Source of the DNA: an uncultured Lachnospiraceae bacterium
GTDB taxonomy: Bacteria > Bacillota > Clostridia > Lachnospirales > Lachnospiraceae
DNA: 59,876 bases
Reading direction: 5' to 3'
Assembly: GCA_951801955.1 (NCBI GenBank)
Contig: CATOOV010000014.1
Location: forward strand, 1-59,876
The translations under genes were made by a program, and so were the position numbers. Positions 25,452 to 33,412 of this stretch are shown here, piece by piece. The notes below the pieces were generated by a model, which saw nothing but the letters and a program-made list of their open reading frames with translations, was not told where the DNA came from and ran no database searches. Numbering within the stretch: the first letter of the stretch is position 1; every line of letters starts with the position of its first letter.

Positions 25452-28400
25452 TTGGACAAATACGAATATAAGCTGAAGCTGGAACAGTTAAAAAATCTGG
25501 TGGAGGAAAAGGATTATAAGATTGCAGCAGAAATTGCAGATTCGATTAACTGGAGGAAAGTAAAGAGTGCAGCGACGCTGTGTATGGTGGGAGAAATTTA
25601 TGATAGGAATAAGAGATATGAAGATAGTTTTGAAATTCTTCAGATGGCCTATGACCGTGCAGCAGTAGGAAGAAATATTTTGTACCGTTTGACTTTAGTA
25701 TCTCTGAAAATGGGTAATCTTGATGAGGCAAAGGAATACTATGAGGAATTTCTGGAGGTTGCACCCTATGATAGTCAGAAATATATACTTCGTTATCAGA
25801 TTGCAAAGCTGAGCGGAGCAGATCTTATGGAACTGATCGATATTCTGGAAGAATTTAAGGATCGGGATTATACAGAGGAGTGGGCATTTGAGCTTGCCTA
25901 TTTATATCATCGTGCCGGGAATGGTGAAAAGTGTGCAGAAGTATGCGATGAGTTGGAGCTCTTGATTGGTGATGGAAAATATGTGGAAAAAGCATTGGAG
26001 TTAAAAATGTTGTACCAGCCGCTGAATGAGATCCAGGAACAGAAATATCGGAAGTTTAAACAGAATCGGGATGGAATGGTGGAGGTGCGTCCTACAGATA
26101 TGTTGGAATCGGGGGAGATTATACAAGAGACCATACAAATTCCTGACATTGCAGCAAATACAAGCAGATTTAATACGTCAAACTTACAGGCAGAGCTTGC
26201 AGCAAATATGCGGCAGATTATGAATGCCAGTACTAAAGAAACTGTAAACGAAACCATGGATAACATTAAGAAAATCGTGGAGGAAATTCCCTATCTTCAA
26301 ATGCCGTCAGAGGAAACAGAGCATACCATAGAACAAGAACAGTATGGTCATATTGAGACGGATGAAGAGATTGATGATTCCTTGAGGACGGATTTTCAGG
26401 AGATGCTTGCTGAGGATTGGGACGGTCAAATTCGAATGTCTGTCCAGGGGGGCGGACTGCGGGAACCACAGGTCAATGGGCAGATGAAAATAGACGACGT
26501 GCTTGCAGAATGGGAGAGAACCAGGATGGCAGCAGAGGCAGCTATGGCGGCGGCACAGCAGAGACGGCTGGAATCAGCAAAAGCACGTGCACTGTTGGAA
26601 GCACAGGATCTGATGGAAAGGTTGAACCAGGTAATTCCAAAATTGGAAGCAGGGATTAGCCCCCAAGAATTGATGGCGGAACACTATTTACAGAACATTC
26701 CAGAGGAGGAAAAGGAAGCAGAAGAGCAGATAAGCGTGAAAGAACCACAACATGTAAGGGCTGAACCAGAAGAGGAAATTCCAATACAGCAGGAAGGCAT
26801 GAGAGGTAGAGCGCAGGGAGCGCAACAAGATCAATCAAGTTGGGAATATCCAGAACAAGTACAGAAAAACCGGGGCTATCCAGAGCAGGGAAGGTATAGG
26901 TCAGAGGGGGCAGTACAAGGTCGGCAGAGTTGGGGTTATCCAGAACAAGAAAGATACATGGCGCAGGAAGAAATGCCAATACAGCAGGAATTCATGAGAG
27001 TTAAGCCGCAGGGAGCGCCACAAGATCAATCAAGTTGGAAATATCCAGAACGAGTACAGCAAAACCGGGGTTATCCAGAACAAGAAAGGTATAGGCAAGA
27101 GGAGGCAGTACAAGTACAGCAAAACCGGGGTTATCCAGAACAAGAAAGGTATAGGCAAGAGGAGGCAGTACAAGGTCGGCAGAGCTGGGGCTATCCAGAA
27201 CAAGAAAGGTACATGGCGCAGGAAGAAATGCCAATACAGCAGGAATTCATGAGAGTTAAGCCGCAGGGAGCGCCACAAGATCAATCAAGTTGGAAATATC
27301 CAGGACGAGTACAGCAAAACCGGGGTTATCCAGAACAAGAAAGGTATAGGCAAGAGGAGACAGAACAAGTACAGCATAACTGGGGCTATCCAGAACAAGA
27401 AAGGTATAGGCAAGAGGAGGCAGTACAAGGTCGGCAGAGCTGGGGCTATCCAGAACAAGAAAGGTACATGGCGCAGGAAGAAATGCCAATACAGCAGGAA
27501 TTCATGAGAGTTAAGCCGCAGGGAGCGCCACAAGATCAATCAAGTTGGGAATATCCAGAACAAGTACAGAAAAACCGGGGCTATCCAGAACAAGAAAGGT
27601 ATAGGCAAGAGGAGGCAGTACAAGGTCGGCAGAGCTGGGGCTATCCAGAACAAGAAAGATACATGGCGCAGGAAGAAATGCCAATACAGCAGGAAGGCAT
27701 GAGAGGTAGAGCGCAGGGAGCGCAACAAGATCAATCAAGTTGGGAATATCCAGAACAAGTACAGAAAAACCGGGGCTATCCAGAACAAGAAAGGTATAGG
27801 CAAGAGGAGGCAGAACAAGTACAGAAAGACTGGGGCTATCCAGAACAAGAAAGGTATAGGCAGGAAGATGAAAGCCAGCGACGGCAAAAGCCATTGAATT
27901 TAGATGAGCAGGAGCAAGTAATAATTGACGAACAGGACATACCAGTCCAGCAGGAAGGCGAAAAGGATATACCAGAGCAGACATACGAAGAACGGCAGGG
28001 ATTGGATGATTTTGAACAGATACCTTATGATACGCCAAAGGAAACGATGGAATCTCCTGAAGATATTGGATATGAATCAGCAGAAGTATTTCCCGAACAA
28101 CTGGATGTTAAGGGACAGGAAAAACAAGAATCAGAAGAGACCATACTGATGTATCGGCAAGGCAAAGGGGAAGAACCCCAAGAAGAATTACCAGAAGAGG
28201 TAAAGGACCAGCCAGAAGAGGGGCTGCAAAGAGAGGATCTATCAGAGCAGATAGCAAGTTGGGAAGAAGCAGCAAAGATTCTTGGAGAACCTATACCAGA
28301 GGAATATCTGGCACAAATACAGATGAAAAACAAAAGGGGAATCATGAATTTAGAAGATCCTGGCCAGAAAAGCCCCATGCCAGAGATCAGGCAATCAAAA

Positions 28401-29345
28401 GAACATGGACAGAAATCTATGGATTCTTTAGAAGAGCTGATTGAACAGCAGGCGGCAAGAGATACGCCTGGACAGGAAGATCGGGATGCAGAGCTTTATT
28501 TAGAATCTGTGTTCCGGGCGGCGAAAGCATCGCGAGAAGAAAAAATTGATATTCCTAAGATCAAAATAGAAGAACCAGAAGAACATATTCGAACATTAAC
28601 CCCAGAACAAAAAGAAATTTTTTCCTATTTTGTACCAGTTACGGGCATGGAGCAGCAGCTTTGCCAGGTATTGGAGGGAGTGCTGCATAGAAAAGAAAAG
28701 GATCGCACTTCTTCCAGTGGGAATATTCTGATCACTGGGGGCAGAGGAAGCGGCAAGACGGTGTTGGCAACTGATTTTATCAAGGCAATCCAAAAAAGCG
28801 GCAGGCATCCTGGTGACAAGGTCGGAAAAATTACTGGGGAATCTTTGAATCAAAAAGATTTAAATCAATTGATAAAAAAAGTCTATGGCGGATATTTGAT
28901 TATAGAGAAAGCAGGAGATATTTTACCAGAGACCGCTACCAGATTATCACTTTTAATGGAGCAGGATACGGACGGGATGCTTGTAATTATGGAAGATACA
29001 AGGGCTGGTATTGAAAAGGTTTTGAGCCTGGATGCAAACTTTGCAAAGCAGTTTACAGAGCGGATTAAAATACCAGTATATACTAGTGATGAGCTGGTAG
29101 AATTTGCCAAAGCGTATGCGAAAGAGCAGGAATGTGAAATTGATGATATGGGAATACTGGCACTTTATAATAGAATCAGCAGTATCCAGAAACTTGATGA
29201 AGCTACCACCTTGACAGAAGTGAAAGATATTTTGGATGATGCCATTAAACATGCAGATAGGGGCGGCTTTAAAAAACTTTTTGGCGGAAAGAAATTCAGC
29301 CCTGATGGGTATTTGTATTTGAGAGAGAAAGACTTTGAACATTAA
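25452..29345 (+). CDS. Large TPR / tandem-repeat / P-loop ATPase protein, upstream of glgB
   Basis: About 1297 residues. TTG 25452 is best placed behind GAGGTGA; GTG 25443 is the alternative. Residues 1-210 are TPR-like helices (for example KMGNLDEAKEYYEEFLEVAP). About 300-440 are acidic and Ala-rich coiled segments. About 443-806 are tandem repeats built from 195- or 255-base DNA units, each opening with MPIQQE and containing one or more GYPEQERYRQEE modules of 20 residues. About 807-1060 are acidic linker, very rich in Gln and Glu. About 1060-1297 form a P-loop ATPase: ILITGGRGSGKT with Lys1102, a probable Walker B in YLIIEKAGDILPE, and LLMEQDTDGMLVIMED. There is no signal peptide or membrane helix. 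The 20-base spacing to glgB implies co-transcription. I infer a cytoplasmic scaffold with ATP-driven remodelling; a link to glycogen is suggested only by position. Confidence 0.85.
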   Translation: MDKYEYKLKLEQLKNLVEEKDYKIAAEIADSINWRKVKSAATLCMVGEIYDRNKRYEDSFEILQMAYDRAAVGRNILYRLTLVSLKMGNLDEAKEYYEEFLEVAPYDSQKYILRYQIAKLSGADLMELIDILEEFKDRDYTEEWAFELAYLYHRAGNGEKCAEVCDELELLIGDGKYVEKALELKMLYQPLNEIQEQKYRKFKQNRDGMVEVRPTDMLESGEIIQETIQIPDIAANTSRFNTSNLQAELAANMRQIMNASTKETVNETMDNIKKIVEEIPYLQMPSEETEHTIEQEQYGHIETDEEIDDSLRTDFQEMLAEDWDGQIRMSVQGGGLREPQVNGQMKIDDVLAEWERTRMAAEAAMAAAQQRRLESAKARALLEAQDLMERLNQVIPKLEAGISPQELMAEHYLQNIPEEEKEAEEQISVKEPQHVRAEPEEEIPIQQEGMRGRAQGAQQDQSSWEYPEQVQKNRGYPEQGRYRSEGAVQGRQSWGYPEQERYMAQEEMPIQQEFMRVKPQGAPQDQSSWKYPERVQQNRGYPEQERYRQEEAVQVQQNRGYPEQERYRQEEAVQGRQSWGYPEQERYMAQEEMPIQQEFMRVKPQGAPQDQSSWKYPGRVQQNRGYPEQERYRQEETEQVQHNWGYPEQERYRQEEAVQGRQSWGYPEQERYMAQEEMPIQQEFMRVKPQGAPQDQSSWEYPEQVQKNRGYPEQERYRQEEAVQGRQSWGYPEQERYMAQEEMPIQQEGMRGRAQGAQQDQSSWEYPEQVQKNRGYPEQERYRQEEAEQVQKDWGYPEQERYRQEDESQRRQKPLNLDEQEQVIIDEQDIPVQQEGEKDIPEQTYEERQGLDDFEQIPYDTPKETMESPEDIGYESAEVFPEQLDVKGQEKQESEETILMYRQGKGEEPQEELPEEVKDQPEEGLQREDLSEQIASWEEAAKILGEPIPEEYLAQIQMKNKRGIMNLEDPGQKSPMPEIRQSKEHGQKSMDSLEELIEQQAARDTPGQEDRDAELYLESVFRAAKASREEKIDIPKIKIEEPEEHIRTLTPEQKEIFSYFVPVTGMEQQLCQVLEGVLHRKEKDRTSSSGNILITGGRGSGKTVLATDFIKAIQKSGRHPGDKVGKITGESLNQKDLNQLIKKVYGGYLIIEKAGDILPETATRLSLLMEQDTDGMLVIMEDTRAGIEKVLSLDANFAKQFTERIKIPVYTSDELVEFAKAYAKEQECEIDDMGILALYNRISSIQKLDEATTLTEVKDILDDAIKHADRGGFKKLFGGKKFSPDGYLYLREKDFEH
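26778..27870 (+). repeat. In-gene tandem repeats (195/255-bp higher-order units)
   Basis: Five units begin near 26779, 26974, 27229, 27484 and 27679. The middle units are almost identical at DNA level, so slippage or recombination is likely recent. The 60-bp length difference is one 20-residue module. All unit lengths are multiples of three, so copy number can change without a frameshift. The copy number in an assembly may be compressed. Confidence 0.85.
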
Positions 29346-29364
29346 GGGAACAGGAGTGAGAAGT

Positions 29365-31257
29365 ATGGAACATTTTTCAAAATTGGACATGTATTATCTG
29401 GGTCAGGGAACCCACTATGATATTTATAAAAAATTAGGGGCACATCCCGTTGTAGAGGAAGGAACAGCGGGCGTATATTTTGCCGTATGGGCGCCAAATG
29501 CAGAAAAAGTCTCTGTAATTGGCACATTTAATGATTGGAAAGAAGATGCAGATGAAATGACCCGGTTAGAGCCAATGGGAGTTTATGAGCTGTTCGTTCC
29601 AAATGCCGCGGTTGGCGATTTGTATAAGTTTTATATTGAAACTACAGATGGACGTAAGCTTTATAAAGCAGATCCTTATGCAAATTATGCGGAACTGCGT
29701 CCAGGAACGGCTTCCAGGGTTACAGATATTAGTAATTTTAAATGGACTGACACGGAGTGGATGGCAAAACGGAAAGTATGTAAGGATGTCCATTCTCAGC
29801 CGATGGCGATTTATGAGGTACATCCTGGTTCCTGGATGCGCCATCCTGGCAGGGAAGATGAGGGATTTTACAATTATCGGGAGCTTGCCGTAAAGTTGAC
29901 AGAGTATGTGAAAGAGATGGGATATACCCATGTGGAATTGATGGGAATTTCCGAATATCCTTTTGATGGTTCTTGGGGGTATCAGGTTACGGGATATTAT
30001 GCGCCGACTTCACGATATGGAACGCCGGAGGATTTTGTGTATCTTGTAAATTATATGCATAAAAACGGGATAGGTGTGATTTTGGATTGGGTTCCGGCAC
30101 ATTTTCCAAGAGACGCGCACGGATTGGCAGAGTTTGATGGAAGCTGCCTTTATGAGTATGCGGATCCAAGAAAGGGAGAACATCCTGACTGGGGTACCAA
30201 AATTTTCGATTATGGGAAGACAGAAGTGAAAAATTTCTTGATTGGCAGTGCGTTGATGTGGATTGAACATTATCATGTGGATGGGCTGCGGGTAGATGCA
30301 GTTGCTTCTATGTTATACCTGGATTATGGAAAACAGGATGGACAGTGGGTTCCCAATAAGTATGGCGGCAACAAGAATTTGGAAGCGATCGAATTTTTCA
30401 AGCATATCAATACGTTAATTTTGGGCAGAAATCCAGGAGCAGTTATGATTGCAGAGGAATCTACGGCGTGGCCAAGGGTTACTGGCAGCGTAGAGGATGA
30501 AGGCCTTAATTTCAGTTATAAATGGAATATGGGATGGATGCATGATTTTCTGGATTACATGAAGTTGGATCCATATTTCCGTAAGGATAACCATAATAGA
30601 ATGACTTTCGCTATGAGTTATAATCACTGTGAGAATTACATTCTGGTGTTGTCCCATGATGAAGTGGTACATCTGAAATGCTCCATGATCAATAAAATGC
30701 CAGGATTAGGATTGGATAAATTTGCGAACCTCAAGGCAGGTTACGCGTTTATGATCGGGCATCCGGGCAAAAAGCTGTTGTTTATGGGACAGGAGTTTGG
30801 GCAGCTCAGGGAGTGGAGTGAAGAGCGCGAATTGGACTGGTTCCTGTTACAAGAACCAGAACATCAGCAGTTACAGACATATTTTAAAGATTTACTTCAT
30901 CTGTACAGAAAATATCCTGCCATGTATGAAGCAGATTCAGACGGTGAAAATTTTGAGTGGATCAATGCAGATGACAACTTCCGCAGTGTGTTTAGCTTCG
31001 TGCGTAAGAGTAAGAATGGCAAGAACAACCTGTTGTTTATCTGTAATTTTACTCCAATGGAATGGGAAGATTACCGGGTTGGAGTGCCGCTGAAAAAGCA
31101 GTACAAGCTGATTTTTAACAGTGATGATAAGAAATATGGAGGTCAGGGCGAAAAGCGTCCGTTAGTATATAAGGCAGTGAAGAAAGAGTGTGACAACCGT
31201 CCATTCTCTTTTGCCTATCCGCTTGCACCATATGGTGTGGCAGTGTTCCAATACTAA
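29365..31257 (+). CDS. glgB: 1,4-alpha-glucan branching enzyme
   Basis: A 630-residue glycogen branching enzyme (GH13). It makes alpha-1,6 branches in glycogen by cutting alpha-1,4 chains and transferring them. ATG 29365 follows AGGAG; a longer in-frame start overlaps the previous gene and is unsupported. The N-terminal CBM48 domain (about 30-110) has WAPNAEKVSVIGTFNDW. The catalytic barrel has DGLRVDAVASML with nucleophile Asp311, the acid/base Glu364 in MIAEESTAWP, and LSHDEVVH with the transition-state His-Asp pair. The C-terminal domain ends in YPLAPYGVAVFQY. It lies 20 bases after the TPR/ATPase gene. No other glycogen genes are in the window. Confidence 0.95.
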   Translation: MEHFSKLDMYYLGQGTHYDIYKKLGAHPVVEEGTAGVYFAVWAPNAEKVSVIGTFNDWKEDADEMTRLEPMGVYELFVPNAAVGDLYKFYIETTDGRKLYKADPYANYAELRPGTASRVTDISNFKWTDTEWMAKRKVCKDVHSQPMAIYEVHPGSWMRHPGREDEGFYNYRELAVKLTEYVKEMGYTHVELMGISEYPFDGSWGYQVTGYYAPTSRYGTPEDFVYLVNYMHKNGIGVILDWVPAHFPRDAHGLAEFDGSCLYEYADPRKGEHPDWGTKIFDYGKTEVKNFLIGSALMWIEHYHVDGLRVDAVASMLYLDYGKQDGQWVPNKYGGNKNLEAIEFFKHINTLILGRNPGAVMIAEESTAWPRVTGSVEDEGLNFSYKWNMGWMHDFLDYMKLDPYFRKDNHNRMTFAMSYNHCENYILVLSHDEVVHLKCSMINKMPGLGLDKFANLKAGYAFMIGHPGKKLLFMGQEFGQLREWSEERELDWFLLQEPEHQQLQTYFKDLLHLYRKYPAMYEADSDGENFEWINADDNFRSVFSFVRKSKNGKNNLLFICNFTPMEWEDYRVGVPLKKQYKLIFNSDDKKYGGQGEKRPLVYKAVKKECDNRPFSFAYPLAPYGVAVFQY

Positions 31258-31264
31258 GGGAAAT

Positions 31265-31307
31265 CCACAAAAAGAAGACAGAGGTTATCTGTCTTCTTTT
31301 TTTGTGG
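31265..31307. terminator. Bidirectional terminator between glgB and cbiK
   Basis: CCACAAAAAGAAGACAGA and TCTGTCTTCTTTTTTTGTGG pair almost fully around a short loop, with A and T runs on either side. It can serve both convergent genes. Confidence 0.8.
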
Positions 31308-31310
31308 TAA

Positions 31311-32096
31311 CTAGTTATCCATGGCTTCCCGAAGATGCTCCAGGTAAATTTTACGGATTCCTTTATTTTCCCCAAGACCTTTTAAATGGCAGAGTACTTC
31401 ATAACCCGCAGCTTCAAAAAGGGATTTCCAGGAATCAGGCTGTTCTCCAGCCATATCATTGTTGGCATGATCTCCAGCTACCAACATAAAAGGAAGCAGG
31501 TGCACCCTTTTAGGATGAAGCTTTGCAACCTGGCGAATTAAGGTGTCCAGTCCAGGATAAGCTTCCACGGTTCCTATCAATACATTCGGGTGCCCCATTT
31601 CCTTTAACATATAGTCTAAAGCAGCATAAATGGAATTGGCATGGTGGGTAGTGCCATGCCCCATAAGTACCAGAGCCTCTTCTTTGGAAATGCTGGAAAA
31701 GTCTGAGAGGACGGCGGTAAGGGCAGATTTTTGATCTTCTGTGCTGCTGAGAAGGGGGGCGCCAAAAGAAATCTTGAAATTGTCTGACGAATAGGCTTGG
31801 ATAGTGCGTACCATGACATCATTTTCCAATCCATTAATCAGATGGGTTGGCTGGACGGTCAGGCTGTCAATGCCGTCAGCTTTTATTTTTTCCATGGCTT
31901 CTTCCAGGGAGAAAATAGAGAGGTTGTCCCTGGTTTTTAATATATGCAGGATTGTTTTGCTGGTCCATGCCTGGTATATGTAGTATTGGGGAAATGCTTT
32001 TTTCACATCTTCTAATATCAGATCAATGGTTTTCTCTTTACTGTCCAAATAACTGGTACCAAAACTGACTAATAAAATGCCTTTTTTCTGTGTCAT
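31311..32096 (-). CDS. cbiK: Sirohydrochlorin cobaltochelatase CbiK
   Basis: A 261-residue anaerobic cobalt chelatase on the minus strand, which inserts Co(II) into sirohydrochlorin in the early-cobalt pathway to cobalamin. The opening GILLVSFGTSYLDS, the catalytic His in LMGHGTTHHANSIY, the Glu in GTVEAYPG and the His in LVAGDHANNDMAG all match the family; these His/Glu residues bind the metal. The length is typical. There is no signal peptide, so it is the cytoplasmic form. No other cob/cbi gene is in the window, and no B12 riboswitch was seen upstream. Because it is alone, a role in heme-like iron chelation or in nickel chelation is possible, but cobalt is the best guess. Confidence 0.9.
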   Translation of the reverse strand: MTQKKGILLVSFGTSYLDSKEKTIDLILEDVKKAFPQYYIYQAWTSKTILHILKTRDNLSIFSLEEAMEKIKADGIDSLTVQPTHLINGLENDVMVRTIQAYSSDNFKISFGAPLLSSTEDQKSALTAVLSDFSSISKEEALVLMGHGTTHHANSIYAALDYMLKEMGHPNVLIGTVEAYPGLDTLIRQVAKLHPKRVHLLPFMLVAGDHANNDMAGEQPDSWKSLFEAAGYEVLCHLKGLGENKGIRKIYLEHLREAMDN

Positions 32097-32126
32097 GGGA
32101 AAGTTCCTTTCTTATTTACAATTAAT

Positions 32127-32301
32127 GTAACTATTCAGAACCCCAAGCCACAGACATGCCAGCAAAGCTGTCATTCGCCTCTGACGAGGCTTCTGTCTGT
32201 GGCTGAGGGGACTATCACCTCCCTGGAAATAGCAATTCATGCCTTTTCAAATAAATTTGAACGTTCTGAATTGCTATTTTCAGGGGGTTCTGAATAGTTA
32301 C
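32127..32301. mobile_element. MITE-like element M1
   Basis: This 175-bp element is bounded by 18-bp perfect inverted repeats, GTAACTATTCAGAACCCC and its complement. Inside are two more strong hairpins: AGCCACAGACA/TGTCTGTGGCT and AAATAGCAATTCA/TGAATTGCTATTT. Flanking CAATTAAT and CAATTATT could be a decayed target duplication. It encodes no protein. A related element is at 43096 and a lone left end is at 50553. Confidence 0.65.
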
Positions 32302-32340
32302 CAATTATTTTAGATAATAGCGAAACTCAAGAATTTCATG

Positions 32341-32490
32341 AATTTCATATACAATTTATACCTTATGACACGCCGAAGGGCATGATTCCTTGTAGTCAGA
32401 GGCTTGCTGAAATGCTTGGCGCGTCTTGCATTTTGTGCCGTTGTATCAAGAAAATATGAAAATAAAAGTGTAGTAATTGTATATGAAATT
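32341..32490. repeat. 150-bp element with 16-bp terminal inverted repeats
   Basis: AATTTCATATACAATT (32341-32356) and AATTGTATATGAAATT (32475-32490) are perfect inverted repeats around a 118-base middle. The middle starts with the family R word ATACCTTATGACACGCCGAAGG. A short direct repeat of AATTTCATG precedes the left end. Confidence 0.6.
32357..32451 (-). repeat. Repeat family R, copy 1
   Basis: On the minus strand this reads CGGCGTGTCATAAGGTATAA at its end, the conserved mark of the family, with an outer stem GACACGCC / GGCGCGTC (one mismatch). It is carried inside the 32341 element. The other copies are at 37305 and 58935. Confidence 0.5.
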
Positions 32491-32768
32491 TTGATAATTT
32501 AGTAGTCTTGCAATTACCTATTTTACTATTTGAAATTATAAAGCAGGAGATAGGGAAAAGCAACTGGCAGTAATACCAGAATTTTCAATGTATCAGTATG
32601 GCAAAAGCCAATGAAATGTGCTATACTGAACGACAGCACAGGAACAGGCTAATCCTGTAGAAGATTAGAAATATTCTGCGTCAAATCATAAAGCAGGAAA
32701 GTGTTGCACAGTAGCATTACCAAAAATCAGGCATATAGTATAGGGATAGAAAAAATGGGAGAATTGCT

Positions 32769-33377
32769 GTGGATTATAAACAGAAATTATTTTATAGAAA
32801 TCCAGAACAGAATATGTCGAAAGTTCCCTTTTATATGGCGTATCCCATGCAGACTGTGTATATGGAGGAATTGGAATATGCCAGGGATTTGGAAAAATTA
32901 AAGGGAATGTATCCCAAAGAAATTCGTTCGATTCAGGAAATGGTCGAGGACGAATGTGATAAAATGGAATACGAAGGAAGCCTGATGTTTGATGAGTATC
33001 CCGATCGGGTCATGATTAACCAGATTGTAAAACGTATTTATGATTCTGCTGCAGGAAGCCAACCAGATATTCAAAAGTCTGAAGCAGGACAATGCGGTAA
33101 AGGACAGTATGAAAAAGAACAGTATGAGGAAGGTGCATATCAGGAACCAGATATGGAGGCAGAGGAGCTTCCGTTGGAAGGAAATCTGGTAGCACAGCGA
33201 GGACCAGGCTGGGGACCAGGAAGGCCACCGGGACCGCCGCCAGGACCAGGCTGGGGACCAGGAAGGCCACCGGGACCGCCCAGAGATCAGGGACTGCAAA
33301 ATCTCATACAAGTATTGTTATTTAATGAAATGTACCAGCGCCGATGCAGACATAAAAGATGCCGCCGCTGGTGGTAA
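32769..33377 (+). CDS. Unknown protein with conserved N-terminal domain and Gly/Pro-rich repeat
   Basis: A 202-residue protein from GTG 32769 behind GGGAGA. ATG 32814 (Met16) is a less supported alternative. Residues 30-90 form a conserved-looking acidic helical domain (MYPKEIRSIQEMVEDECDKM and EYEGSLMFDEYPD) that I have the impression of having seen in other clostridial proteins, without a known function. About 145-178 are a GPGWGPGRPPGPP repeat, two copies in a 45-bp direct DNA repeat. The tail is basic and Cys/Trp-rich (RRCRHKRCRRWW). No signal peptide or membrane helix. It lies 35 bases before a methyltransferase gene, probably in one operon. A spore or surface coat role is possible but not shown. 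Confidence 0.65.
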   Translation: MDYKQKLFYRNPEQNMSKVPFYMAYPMQTVYMEELEYARDLEKLKGMYPKEIRSIQEMVEDECDKMEYEGSLMFDEYPDRVMINQIVKRIYDSAAGSQPDIQKSEAGQCGKGQYEKEQYEEGAYQEPDMEAEELPLEGNLVAQRGPGWGPGRPPGPPPGPGWGPGRPPGPPRDQGLQNLIQVLLFNEMYQRRCRHKRCRRWW

Positions 33378-33412
33378 GCAGGAATATCCCGCAAAAGAAT
33401 GAAAGGTTTACC

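Larger units (their letters stand above)
32097..32768. other. Intergenic region with two inverted-repeat elements
   Basis: No gene is seen in 672 bases. It holds element M1 (32127-32301) and a second, unrelated element (32341-32490). A TATACT near 32620 might be the -10 of the next gene, but it has no clear -35 partner. GGGAGA at 32756-32761 is the ribosome binding site of the next gene. Confidence 0.65.

Noticed and set aside
26778-27870. A CRISPR array or a mobile repeat region
   Set aside because: The repeats are coding, in frame, multiples of three, and lie in the middle of one long gene.
26656-28038. Several minus-strand ORFs rich in LVL and FLW
   Set aside because: They are antisense translations of the tandem repeats in the TPR/ATPase gene.
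32097-32768. A cobalamin riboswitch controlling cbiK
   Set aside because: No B12-box-like sequence was found; the structure in this region is explained by element M1 and the 32341 element.
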